In this document: positions 17,567 to 26,031 of the stretch, piece by piece | Layout: each line of letters opens with the position of its first letter | How positions within the stretch are numbered: the stretch's first letter is position 1 | Assembly: GCA_036337715.1 (NCBI GenBank) | Contig: JAYZDS010000003.1 | Span: forward strand, 47,060-111,059 | Reading direction: 5' to 3' | Length of the DNA stretch: 64,000 nucleotides | DNA from: JAURNZ01 sp036337715 | GTDB taxonomy: Bacteria > Pseudomonadota > Gammaproteobacteria > Comchoanobacterales > Comchoanobacteraceae | Notes under the pieces: model-generated | What the model was told of the DNA's origin: nothing | The model's database searches: none | What the model saw: the letters and a program-made list of their open reading frames with translations, nothing else | Translations under genes and position numbers: made by a program

Positions 17567-18817
17567 CTAAACCTTAGATTCTTTCATGAAATATGTACAA
17601 AAAAAGCTTATACCTAAGCCTAATGGAAGCATCATTAGAGCTTGTTCAAAACCATGATTACTAAAAATATGTACGTTATTTTCAATTTTACCTTCCCATG
17701 ACAAATCTAAGATAAATCCGACCAAAGGACTAAAAAATGAACTTAACATTATAACCATATTGGTTAGGGAGATTGCTGTTCCAGAATATTTGCGATCTAT
17801 GAATTGCACAGCATTAGGAAAAACGAGAATTTGTACGCTGCTGAATAAACCAGTAGAAAACATCAAAGCTAAAATTAACTTTGTATCGGATACTTCATGG
17901 AAGATAATTAATCCCAACGAGAATGCCGATACAATACTTCCCAACCGCAATAAATTAATGATGTTTAGTCCTCTTGAAACTAGATATCCCGAAATAGGGG
18001 CTCCTATTGCCCATCCAGCAAAAAGAATACTAGACATGGCATTAGAGGTTGATGAGGCCAGGTGATAACTTTGTTTGAAAAACATAACAGCCCACATTGA
18101 GGCAAATATGTTTGTAGGCATAAATAATAAACATCCAATTAAAGCATTTAACCAAAATTGACCATTGTGACGAAGTTTTATAAGGTCTCTTATTAATGTT
18201 TTAAATTTTATAGGTGCTCTTTTAGATATTTTTGCTTTGTGAGGTTGGTCTCTTACAACAAAAATAACACCTAATAGAATGACGCAGCCAATTAAAAAGT
18301 ATGTTATGAAGCTATTTTTATAACCGTATGTATGTACAGTTAAATCTAGAATATATTCACCGGTAATGGCGCCGACCATACCCATGCTAGTGGCGATGCC
18401 TGAAGCAATAGCAAGATAGTTATTTGGTAACCAATTGGAGGATAATTTTAAAACGCCTACAAATGCAAATGCTGATCCAAAACCAATGAGTGCATAAGCT
18501 AATAAGGCACTACCAAAATAGGTTGCTTGAACAAAGCAAACCGCACCAATTAAACACGATAATATAGCTATGATTAATGTTTTTTTAGGGCCATACAAGT
18601 CCATTATACTACCAACAAATAACTGTAATGGGGTATAGGTTACATAATAAGCAGACATTAAAATACCAAACTGCTCAGCATTAATACTGAATTGCTTCAT
18701 AATATCAGCTTGCAACGCTGCTGGTGCGACTCTTAAGAAGAATTCATAGGCATAAAAAGATGCAGTAATTGAAAAAACAAGCCAAGCAAGTTTTGATGGT
18801 TTATATGATTCGTTCAC
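17567..18817 (-). CDS. Major facilitator superfamily transporter
   Basis: A 416-residue carrier with about 12 hydrophobic helices. MFS hallmark between helices 2 and 3 reads GSIMDLYGPKKTLI. The opening, with FFLRVAPAALQADIM, resembles carriers common in Legionella and Coxiella; substrate unknown. GTG 18817 shares a base with the gatB stop and has AAGGAG at good spacing, so it is translated with gatCAB. Such a transporter behind gat genes is not a standard arrangement. Confidence 0.85.
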   Translation of the reverse strand: MNESYKPSKLAWLVFSITASFYAYEFFLRVAPAALQADIMKQFSINAEQFGILMSAYYVTYTPLQLFVGSIMDLYGPKKTLIIAILSCLIGAVCFVQATYFGSALLAYALIGFGSAFAFVGVLKLSSNWLPNNYLAIASGIATSMGMVGAITGEYILDLTVHTYGYKNSFITYFLIGCVILLGVIFVVRDQPHKAKISKRAPIKFKTLIRDLIKLRHNGQFWLNALIGCLLFMPTNIFASMWAVMFFKQSYHLASSTSNAMSSILFAGWAIGAPISGYLVSRGLNIINLLRLGSIVSAFSLGLIIFHEVSDTKLILALMFSTGLFSSVQILVFPNAVQFIDRKYSGTAISLTNMVIMLSSFFSPLVGFILDLSWEGKIENNVHIFSNHGFEQALMMLPLGLGISFFCTYFMKESKV

Positions 18818-20250
18818 TATTTCTCCTTGATTAAATCCTTTAATAATTTGCTGACTTTTTCAGGATTAGCTTGACCTTTTGATGCTTTCATCACTTGTCC
18901 AACAAAAAAACCAAAAAGTTTATCTTTTCCACTCAGATATTGAGCATGCTGATTGGGATTACTAGATAAGATTTCTTTAATCATGTTAATTAAAGACTCA
19001 TCGTCGTCAATCAGCTCAAGACCTTTGTCCTTAATTACAAATTCTACAGAATAACTTGGATTATCCCACAAAACTTTAATAATTTCCTTCAGCATTGGTT
19101 GGCTAATGCGTTGATTGCTAATGTTGTCTGCTAAATGCGCAATGTGTTCTGCAGTAAGTGGTTGGCTAGCAATGTTAAGTTGGTGTTTATTCATATAGGC
19201 AGATAAATCAGCAAATATGATATTAAATATTGTTTTGAAACTTTTTGTTTGTGATAAATGACAGGCTTCAATGAAAAACTTTTCTATATCCTTGGAATCA
19301 ATTAAAAGCTCAGCTTCACTAATTTTAAGCTTATATTCATCACAAATTTCATTAATTCTAACTTCAGGAAGGGTAGGTAGTCTTTTAAGTGCTTCTTGTT
19401 CCAAAGTATCTGTAATAATAATTGCTGGTAAATCAGGTTCAGGAAAATATCTATAATCTGCAAGATTTTCCTTTTTTCGCATTGAATATGTCTTTCCATT
19501 AGCTTCATTAAAAAGTCTGGTTTCTTGAGTGATTTTTTCACCACTAGTAATTAAGACATGTTGTCGTTGAATTTCATATTCAATCGCTTTTTCAACAAAT
19601 TTAAATGAATTTATATTTTTTAATTCGACCCTTGTACCAAGTGGATCAGATGCTTTGTAGCGAATAGAAACATTGGCATCACATCTAAATGAGCCATCTT
19701 GCATATTGCCATCGCAAACATCAATATATTTTACTAAATGGTGAAGTTTCTTTAAGAACGTTAACGCTTCAGATGTTGAGGTTAATTCTGGTTTTGTAAC
19801 AATTTCCAACAAAGCTTGACCAGCTCTATTTAAATCAATATATGAGTTTTTGGAACCGTCAGGATGCTGTGATTTTCCAGCATCCTCCTCTAAATGGGCT
19901 CTTTCAATACCAATTTTTTTATCATTTATCATTAAAAAACCATCATAAATGATTGGCGATTTATCTTGTGTGATTTGATAACTTTTTGGAAGATCTGGGT
20001 AAAAATAATTTTTTCTTGCAAATGAAGATTGCTTGTTCAGTTTAGCATTCAGACATTTGCTGAGCATGACTGCTAAAATAACAGCTTCTTTATTTAGTAC
20101 AGGTAGTACTCCTGGTAACCCCATATCTATGACTGATACATTTGTATTTGGGAGATCACCAAATTTTGCTGGTGAAGCAGAAAATAATTTGGTTTTGGTT
20201 TTTAATTGAACATGAACTTCAAGACCGATGGTTATTATAGGTTGATTCAT
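18817..20250 (-). CDS. gatB: Aspartyl/glutamyl-tRNA amidotransferase subunit B
   Basis: Kinase/transamidation subunit of GatCAB, which converts Glu-tRNA(Gln) and/or Asp-tRNA(Asn) to the amide. GLEVHVQLKTKTKLFS at the start and FRCDANVSIR in the middle are diagnostic; a YqeY-like tail domain ends it. 477 residues, normal. It lies 11 bases after gatA. Presence implies an indirect route to Gln- or Asn-tRNA. Confidence 0.97.
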   Translation of the reverse strand: MNQPIITIGLEVHVQLKTKTKLFSASPAKFGDLPNTNVSVIDMGLPGVLPVLNKEAVILAVMLSKCLNAKLNKQSSFARKNYFYPDLPKSYQITQDKSPIIYDGFLMINDKKIGIERAHLEEDAGKSQHPDGSKNSYIDLNRAGQALLEIVTKPELTSTSEALTFLKKLHHLVKYIDVCDGNMQDGSFRCDANVSIRYKASDPLGTRVELKNINSFKFVEKAIEYEIQRQHVLITSGEKITQETRLFNEANGKTYSMRKKENLADYRYFPEPDLPAIIITDTLEQEALKRLPTLPEVRINEICDEYKLKISEAELLIDSKDIEKFFIEACHLSQTKSFKTIFNIIFADLSAYMNKHQLNIASQPLTAEHIAHLADNISNQRISQPMLKEIIKVLWDNPSYSVEFVIKDKGLELIDDDESLINMIKEILSSNPNQHAQYLSGKDKLFGFFVGQVMKASKGQANPEKVSKLLKDLIKEK

Positions 20251-20261
20251 AGATAAAGACC

Positions 20262-21710
20262 TTATAAGAGATTGGGTTGTTTGAGGTGATAGTCAGTTTT
20301 TTCTTGAAAAGAATGTACAATACCCAATAACTTTGCATCAGAAAAATTAGGCCCAATTAATTGCATACCAATGGGTAGTTGATCATCAAATCCTGCTTGA
20401 AATGAAACTGCAGGTAGGCCAACTAAATTAGCGGGGATTGTTAAAGCGTCTGTTTCATAGAGTTTAACAGGATCAGAAAATTGTTCGAAAGTTAAGGGTT
20501 TGGTTGATGTGGTTGGAGTTAATATGTAGTCAACTTGATCAAAAATAGTCTGAAATTCCTTAGCAAATAATTTTTTTACATTCAACGCTTTCTCGTAATA
20601 TTGACCTTGAAACCCTTTGGATAAGACAAAATTACCAATTAAAATTCTTCTTTTAACTTCACTACCGAAACCCTCAGATCGAGTTTTTTTATACATGTCG
20701 TCTAATGAAGTAGACTCTGCTCTAAATCCATATAAACATCCGTTATATCTAGAAAGATTAGAGGCTGCTTCGGCAGGTGCGATAACATAATAAGCTGGCA
20801 CAGCAAACTTTAAAGTTTTCAAATCAATCTGTCTAATTTCATGACCTTGTTCTTTAAAGAGTTTGATTGTATTTTCAAAAACCTTACTAACAGATGAATC
20901 AAATTTAATGCTGTCTAATTGCTTAGGAATGCCAATAACAATTTTTTTATTTGTTTGTTTACTAATTTCATCGATAAATTTTGTTTGTTTTACATTTGCA
21001 CTGGTACTATCCATGCTATCAAATCCTGAGATGACATCCATGAGATACCCACAATCAATGGCTGACCTTGCCATCGGTCCAACTTGATCTAAGCTGGATG
21101 CAAAAGCAATGAGGCCATATCTTGAAACCATTCCGTATGTTGGTTTTAATCCAGTCAAATTGCAAAATGAAGCAGGTTGTCTAACCGACCCACCTGTATC
21201 AGACCCTGTTGCTAAAGGAGTAAAATTTGCAGAAACAGCCGCGCCTGACCCACCAGAACTGCCACCTGGCACATGATTAATACTGTATGGGTTGACTACT
21301 TTGCCGAAATAACTCGTTTCATTAGTTGAGCCCATTGCAAATTCATCGCAGCTAGCTTTACCAAGACTTACCATGCCAGCATCCAGTGTTTTTTGAACTA
21401 CTGTTGCATTATATGGAGGGATAAAACCATTTAAAATTTTTGAGCCTGCTGTTGTCATAAAATCTATTGTGCAAAGATTATCTTTGTGGATGATTGGTAT
21501 CCCAGTTAAAGTGTTAGCATTATTGCTAGCAATTTTTTTATCAGCATGTTCTGCCTGTGCTAGTGCTTTTTCTTTATCAAAGCTGATCAATGCATTGATT
21601 GATTTGTTATGCTTTTCGATTTGTTTTATGTACTCGCTAGTAAGTTCTCTTGAAGAGATTTTTTTATCTTTAAGAAATTTAATTTGGTTTGTTAGTTGTT
21701 CTGTAATCAT
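20262..21710 (-). CDS. gatA: Aspartyl/glutamyl-tRNA amidotransferase subunit A
   Basis: Amidase subunit releasing ammonia from glutamine. The Lys-Ser-Ser triad is visible: Lys in IIHKDNLC near 76, cis-Ser and nucleophile Ser in GGSSGGSGAAVSA and GSDTGGSVRQPA. 482 residues, normal. It overlaps gatC by 4 bases. Confidence 0.97.
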   Translation of the reverse strand: MITEQLTNQIKFLKDKKISSRELTSEYIKQIEKHNKSINALISFDKEKALAQAEHADKKIASNNANTLTGIPIIHKDNLCTIDFMTTAGSKILNGFIPPYNATVVQKTLDAGMVSLGKASCDEFAMGSTNETSYFGKVVNPYSINHVPGGSSGGSGAAVSANFTPLATGSDTGGSVRQPASFCNLTGLKPTYGMVSRYGLIAFASSLDQVGPMARSAIDCGYLMDVISGFDSMDSTSANVKQTKFIDEISKQTNKKIVIGIPKQLDSIKFDSSVSKVFENTIKLFKEQGHEIRQIDLKTLKFAVPAYYVIAPAEAASNLSRYNGCLYGFRAESTSLDDMYKKTRSEGFGSEVKRRILIGNFVLSKGFQGQYYEKALNVKKLFAKEFQTIFDQVDYILTPTTSTKPLTFEQFSDPVKLYETDALTIPANLVGLPAVSFQAGFDDQLPIGMQLIGPNFSDAKLLGIVHSFQEKTDYHLKQPNLL

Positions 21711-22003
21711 TCAGTTTCAATCACCTTTGGTACTTCGAACATGTTTACATCATTGTTAAATTGAGCTGTACCTTCTAAGTAGGCTATTAGGTTATCATAA
21801 TTTATATCATCATCACGAAGTTGGGTTTCTTTTTTTTCCATATCGATATCAATATCAGCTGTTTCATCTAGGACTTTGAAAAGATGGACAACAGACTCTA
21901 ACTTGTGTAGGAAATTGGAGTTGTTGTTTTGATCTTTTTCGTAATCCAATGAGAGTTTGGATGAATCAAAAAGTTGTTTTAAAAGTTCGTTATCTATAAT
22001 CAT
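21707..22003 (-). CDS. gatC: Aspartyl/glutamyl-tRNA amidotransferase subunit C
   Basis: Small belt subunit of GatCAB. The C-terminal part (FNNDVNMFEVPKVIETE) resembles the usual LREDxV ending and the operon position confirms it. I start at ATG 22003 (98 residues). The frame is open to ATG 22045, but that extension contains a promoter-like -35/-10 pair on the same strand and does not look like GatC. No clear Shine-Dalgarno precedes ATG 22003. Confidence 0.85.
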   Translation of the reverse strand: MIIDNELLKQLFDSSKLSLDYEKDQNNNSNFLHKLESVVHLFKVLDETADIDIDMEKKETQLRDDDINYDNLIAYLEGTAQFNNDVNMFEVPKVIETE

Positions 22004-22024
22004 GGTAAAATTCAATACTCTTAC

Positions 22025-22053
22025 ATTAAACTTATAAATAATCATTGTGTCAA
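22025..22053 (-). promoter_or_regulatory. Sigma70-type promoter candidate for gatCAB
   Basis: On the minus strand TTGACA (22048-22053), a 17-base spacer and TTTAAT (22025-22030). The start point would lie near 22018, about 15 bases before gatC ATG 22003. It sits in the divergent spacer with mreB. The -35 is a full consensus match and the -10 matches five of six. Confidence 0.55.
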
Positions 22054-22122
22054 CATGTCATTTGTTATAGAGTTTATAACTGTAGTGTTAAAGCTTTAAA
22101 TTTTTTTCGGAGCACCAGGTTT

Positions 22123-23211
22123 ATGCTAAACAAATTCAGCAAATTATTATCTCTCAAAGAGAATGTCAGTAAATATTATCGTAAATTTTCAAGTGGTTCT
22201 GGTATAGCCATGGATTTGGGTACAGCTAATACGCTTATCTTTGATCCAGAACAAAACAAGGTTGTACTAAACGAACCCTCAGTGGTAGCCATAATGGAGT
22301 CACAAGGTCAAAAAATAGTCAAAGCTGTAGGTTTAGAAGCAAAAAAGATGCTTGGTAGAACACCTGGAAACATCTCTGCAATCAGACCTATGAAAGACGG
22401 CGTAATTGCAGACTTTAACGTAACAGAAAAAATGCTTCAAAGTTTTATTGGTAGTATTATGCCATCAACTTTCTTTAGAGCATCACCAAAAGTAGTAGTT
22501 TGTGTACCATGTGGTTCAACTCAAGTAGAAAGAAGAGCCATTCGTGAATCCGTCATAGGTGCTGGAGCAAGAGACGTTTTCCTTGTCACCGAACCTATGG
22601 CTGCAGCAGTTGGTGCATCACTACCTGTAGATCATCCAGGTGGTTCAATGGTTGTTGATATTGGTGGTGGAACAACAGAGATTGCCATTATTTCACTCAA
22701 CGGTATTGTTTACGCACAATCTGTTAGAATAGGTGGGGACAGATTAGATGAGAGTATCATTACTTATGTTAGAAGAAAATTTGGTACTTTAGTTGGTGAG
22801 TCCACTGCTGAAAGATTGAAAACACAGATTGGCACTGCATTTCCAGGGAAAATCGATAAATCTATGGAAATTTGTGGTCGTCATGTTGCAGAAGGTGTGC
22901 CAAAGAATATTAACATAACCAGTTCTGAGGTTGCTGAAGCCATGCAAGAGCCAATTTATGGTATTTTGGATGCCATTCGTGTTGCTTTAGAAGAAGCACC
23001 CCCAGAGTTATCTTCTGATATTGCTGAAAGAGGAATGATGCTTACTGGTGGTGGCGCACTCTTAGATGGTTTTGATAAGTTAATCTCAGAACATACTGGA
23101 TTACCTGTCTTTATAGCAGACGACCCATTGACCTGTGTAGCAAGAGGTGGTGGTAAAATACTTCAACTTATTGAGGAATTTGGTTCTGAAGAAATGACAG
23201 TAGAGGATTAA
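22123..23211 (+). CDS. mreB: Rod shape-determining protein MreB
   Basis: Actin-like filament protein that steers lateral wall synthesis. The phosphate-binding segment AMDLGTANTLIF, VVDIGGGTTEIAI and the late GGGALLDGFDKL are conserved. I start at ATG 22123, which has GGAG 10 bases upstream; the frame is open back to 22045 without support. The product of 362 residues has about 20 extra N-terminal residues that are basic and amphipathic, in keeping with MreB membrane binding. Confidence 0.97.
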   Translation: MLNKFSKLLSLKENVSKYYRKFSSGSGIAMDLGTANTLIFDPEQNKVVLNEPSVVAIMESQGQKIVKAVGLEAKKMLGRTPGNISAIRPMKDGVIADFNVTEKMLQSFIGSIMPSTFFRASPKVVVCVPCGSTQVERRAIRESVIGAGARDVFLVTEPMAAAVGASLPVDHPGGSMVVDIGGGTTEIAIISLNGIVYAQSVRIGGDRLDESIITYVRRKFGTLVGESTAERLKTQIGTAFPGKIDKSMEICGRHVAEGVPKNINITSSEVAEAMQEPIYGILDAIRVALEEAPPELSSDIAERGMMLTGGGALLDGFDKLISEHTGLPVFIADDPLTCVARGGGKILQLIEEFGSEEMTVED

Positions 23212-23212
23212 T

Positions 23213-23986
23213 TTGCGCTTATTATCGCATAATAAATCTAATTATTTTTTTTTAATATTTATGCTTTTAACACAATCTTTGTTGTTAAAAGCATATTTTA
23301 TTAATGTTTCTTCAACAATTCACTGGTATATATTAGAGCATTCGCAACAAACCTACGATCAATTTAAAATCAATTATCATGCTTTTAAAGTCAATAAAGA
23401 CCTTCTAGCAGAAAATTTGATTAACGAAAAAGTCATAGAAGAATTGAGGTCTCAAATATTAATTGCTGAGGCCAATGGTTTCGTAAACAATCAAATTAAT
23501 GCATTTAATATACAATCAACAAAAAAAGAAAACTGGTTATTGGCTAAAACTAGACACTGTACTGATGATAGTATGTATGTTTTCTTACATCACAATCCTG
23601 GTTTGAAAAATGGTACTTTAGTTATTCATAATTATGGTGTCGTTGGTTTAATTGCAAATAATTGTAATGACAAATATTGTTTAGTGAAATTGATTAATCA
23701 TAAAGATACTTCGTTGGCTTTAAACAATAAAAATGATCAAATATCTGGATTAATGACAGTAAATAAAAATAAGTATTTGACACTTGATTACATCAATAAA
23801 AAAGAAACTCTTATGCAAAATGAGGTATTGTATACTTCAGGTTTTGCAACCGAACAACCTGCAGGTTTTCCGGTTGCAACAGTAACTGAAAAATTTACAG
23901 ATTTAAAAAATAATTTACATTATATCTTAACTCCAGTAGAAAGTTTAAGTTGTCCATCTTGGGTATTAATTTGGAAGACGGCATGA
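23213..23986 (+). CDS. mreC: Rod shape-determining protein MreC
   Basis: Bitopic scaffold joining MreB to the periplasmic wall enzymes. One membrane helix at about residues 11-30, a helical stretch, then the beta-rich MreC core, including GLKNGTLVIHNYGVVGLI. The TTG start lies one base after the mreB stop, with GAGG 7 bases upstream. At 257 residues it is about 100 shorter than E. coli MreC, lacking the tail. A run of nine T occurs in the helix-coding part. Confidence 0.9.
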   Translation: MRLLSHNKSNYFFLIFMLLTQSLLLKAYFINVSSTIHWYILEHSQQTYDQFKINYHAFKVNKDLLAENLINEKVIEELRSQILIAEANGFVNNQINAFNIQSTKKENWLLAKTRHCTDDSMYVFLHHNPGLKNGTLVIHNYGVVGLIANNCNDKYCLVKLINHKDTSLALNNKNDQISGLMTVNKNKYLTLDYINKKETLMQNEVLYTSGFATEQPAGFPVATVTEKFTDLKNNLHYILTPVESLSCPSWVLIWKTA

Positions 23987-24327
23987 ATAATATAATACTA
24001 TTTAATTTACTGACATCGCTTTACTTGTATAATCGGAATTTTAAATTTCTTTTTATACTGAGTGTTGTTTTAGACATTTATACCCTTAATTTTATTGGTG
24101 TTCATGCGTTATTTTCTCTTCTTATTTTGCAGTTGTTTACTTTAAACTTATCTTATTCGCTGAGTTTATTTATGTTGTTGTTAATTAACTTAACTTTAAA
24201 TAGTATGGTTGATATTCAAACGTTTATATTTTACGGTTACTCACAATTTCAGTTTAGTGCTATTTTCATCGTATACTCAATTTTATGTTCAATGATTTTT
24301 ACAACAATATACCAAAAGCAAGTTTAA
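23983..24327 (+). CDS. mreD: Rod shape-determining protein MreD
   Basis: Inner-membrane partner of MreC. Almost wholly hydrophobic, four or five helices in 114 residues, compared with 162 in E. coli, so identity rests mainly on position. ATG 23983 overlaps the mreC stop in an ATGA junction, preferable to the TTG 33 bases upstream. The next gene begins 43 bases before its stop. Confidence 0.82.
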   Translation: MNNIILFNLLTSLYLYNRNFKFLFILSVVLDIYTLNFIGVHALFSLLILQLFTLNLSYSLSLFMLLLINLTLNSMVDIQTFIFYGYSQFQFSAIFIVYSILCSMIFTTIYQKQV

Positions 24328-24920
24328 TTTTTATTATTTTGTTTACCTTGGTCGGGTGTGCGCCGCAAAAGGTCACAAAAAAAGAAGATGTTTGTGAAGT
24401 TTATAATAAAAATTTTAATTGGTATCGCTCCGCAGTTAGAGCCCAAAATAAATATCATATTGATGCAAACATAATTATGGCAGTGATGGCACAAGAATCT
24501 AATTTTACATACAATGCTAGACCCCAAAAAAATTACGTATTTAACTTTGTTCCATGGGGATATAAAACAAGTGCCAGGGGATATGCACAAGTCATAGATG
24601 GCGCTTGGGATGATTATAAAAAGCAAACCAATCAATGGTTTCCATCGCGACATAGTTTCAATGATGCATGTGACTATGTTGGTTGGTATTTAAATAAAGC
24701 ATCCAAAAGACTACACATCAACAGAAATGACAGCTATCACCTATATCTTGCTTATCATCAGGGTTTGACTGGTTATAAAAGACATGATGAAAAGCATGAC
24801 CAAAAACTGAATTTGATTGCTAAAAAGGTGCAAAAAAATACACAGAGATATCAATCAGAGTTTAAACAGTGTAAAAACAGTCTTTGGTTAAAGCACTGGC
24901 TTTACGTATGGGATTATTGA
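24285..24920 (+). CDS. Lytic-transglycosylase-like (SLT domain) lipoprotein
   Basis: Likely cleaves peptidoglycan strands. Lipobox LVGC with Cys at residue 25, then a single SLT-like domain: catalytic Glu in MAVMAQESNF, then SARGYAQVIDGAWDDYK and LYLAYHQGLTGY. Without the Gly-Leu-Met-Gln stretch of classical Slt it belongs to a diverged group. It overlaps mreD by 43 bases and so is coupled to mreBCD, suggesting a role in elongation. Convergent overlap of 7 bases with the OxyR-like gene. Confidence 0.8.
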   Translation: MFNDFYNNIPKASLIFIILFTLVGCAPQKVTKKEDVCEVYNKNFNWYRSAVRAQNKYHIDANIIMAVMAQESNFTYNARPQKNYVFNFVPWGYKTSARGYAQVIDGAWDDYKKQTNQWFPSRHSFNDACDYVGWYLNKASKRLHINRNDSYHLYLAYHQGLTGYKRHDEKHDQKLNLIAKKVQKNTQRYQSEFKQCKNSLWLKHWLYVWDY

Positions 24921-25792
24921 CAACTCTGAATAATATTTTCTATTGCTTTATTAGCTTCGCTTCTTACACATAAGTGTCTTGTTACTAAAGAAATTTCACG
25001 TGAGAATTTTTCATCTTCAACATGAATTGGCTTTATAACAATACCGTTTGGCAAATCGTTTGCTACCATTTTTGGAATTATAGTTAAACCATGTCCTTGC
25101 GCAACTAAATGTTTTAATGTTGCAAGACTACTTGCTTTAAATTCCTTAGATAGTGGTTTATTTGATAATATTTCTTGTGTTTGAGTTCGCATACAGTGAT
25201 GATCGTCGAGTGCAAGCATGGTTTCTGCAGATAGGTCTTCAATTTTGATTGTTTCTTTTTTTGCAAGCGGATGTTCATTTTGCATTGCTACAAAAAACTC
25301 TTCTTTAAAGATAATCTTTTTAGTTAAATTAGCATCATTGGGAAAAGGTGTTGACAATAAAATGGCATCTAATTGACCATTTCTTAACATTTCTAATAAT
25401 GATTCGACACGATCTTCAACAACAAATACTTTAAGGTCTTTCAATTGTGTTTTAGTTTTTTGGAGTAAATCTGGTATCAGATAAGGTCCAATAGATGGAA
25501 TAATACCTAAATTATATTTGCCAGATAGTGGGTTAATAGAGTTCTTTGCGATTACTTTGAGTTGCTTAGCTTCTAACAATACTTGTTTAGCTTGGCTTAC
25601 AAGTTTGGCACCCAGGGGCGTAAGCATTACGTTTTTATTGTCTCTTTCAAAGATAATAACGCCTAAATGGTTTTCTAGTTTTTTTAGCTGAGTACTTAAC
25701 GTTGGTTGTGTTACGCAACATTGATTGGCTGCTTTGCTAAAGTGTCTTGTTTCCGCAACTTTAACGAGATACTCTAAAGTTCTTAAATTCAT
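24914..25792 (-). CDS. oxyR: LysR-family regulator, OxyR-like
   Basis: Peroxide-sensing transcription factor family. The N-terminal winged helix (HFSKAANQCCVTQPTLSTQLKKLE) closely matches OxyR. In the sensor domain the peroxidatic Cys199 equivalent is present in DDHHCMRTQ, while the resolving Cys208 position, nine residues later, is Leu. RATSLETL is matched by KASSLATLKHLVAQG. 292 residues, slightly short. trxB, a typical redox gene, lies beyond the tRNA. No clear ribosome binding site before ATG 25792. Confidence 0.85.
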   Translation of the reverse strand: MNLRTLEYLVKVAETRHFSKAANQCCVTQPTLSTQLKKLENHLGVIIFERDNKNVMLTPLGAKLVSQAKQVLLEAKQLKVIAKNSINPLSGKYNLGIIPSIGPYLIPDLLQKTKTQLKDLKVFVVEDRVESLLEMLRNGQLDAILLSTPFPNDANLTKKIIFKEEFFVAMQNEHPLAKKETIKIEDLSAETMLALDDHHCMRTQTQEILSNKPLSKEFKASSLATLKHLVAQGHGLTIIPKMVANDLPNGIVIKPIHVEDEKFSREISLVTRHLCVRSEANKAIENIIQSCQ

Positions 25793-25833
25793 TATATTAT
25801 TTCATCCATTTTTGTGATTATTTACAACATATT

Positions 25834-25854
25834 ATTATAAATTTAATTTATAAT
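25834..25854. promoter_or_regulatory. 21-bp perfect palindrome upstream of oxyR
   Basis: Two 10-base arms ATTATAAATT / AATTTATAAT around one central T. It lies 42-62 bases upstream of the oxyR start, where LysR-type regulators often bind to control their own gene. The site is pure AT, so chance is a real alternative. Confidence 0.3.
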
Positions 25855-25902
25855 CAATGTTTTATTTATATTTAACCATACTTTTATTAATAAAATATTA
25901 AA

Positions 25903-25931
25903 TTGGAACTAAATATATTATTTTGTTATAT
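25903..25931 (+). promoter_or_regulatory. Promoter candidate for tRNA-Arg
   Basis: TTGGAA (25903-25908), 17-base spacer, TTATAT (25926-25931). The start point would fall about 3 bases before the mature tRNA, giving almost no 5' leader. Spacing is ideal; the boxes match consensus four of six and four to five of six. Confidence 0.45.
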
Positions 25932-25940
25932 TGTTCACAT

Positions 25941-26014
25941 GCGCCCGTAGCTCAGCTGGATAGAGTACCTGGCTACGAACCAGGCGGTCGGAGGTTCGAA
26001 TCCTTCCGGGCGCG
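25941..26014 (+). tRNA. tRNA-Arg (anticodon ACG)
   Basis: Full cloverleaf: acceptor GCGCCCG/CGGGCGC, D arm with AGCTCAGCTGGA, anticodon stem CCTGG/CCAGG around loop CTACGAA, T arm with GGTTCGAATCC, discriminator G at 26014. The sequence is very like E. coli tRNA-Arg(ACG) in the core. CCA is not encoded (TAT follows), so it must be added enzymatically. The ACG anticodon needs TadA to form inosine. Confidence 0.97.
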
Positions 26015-26031
26015 TATTTAAACATTCAAGT

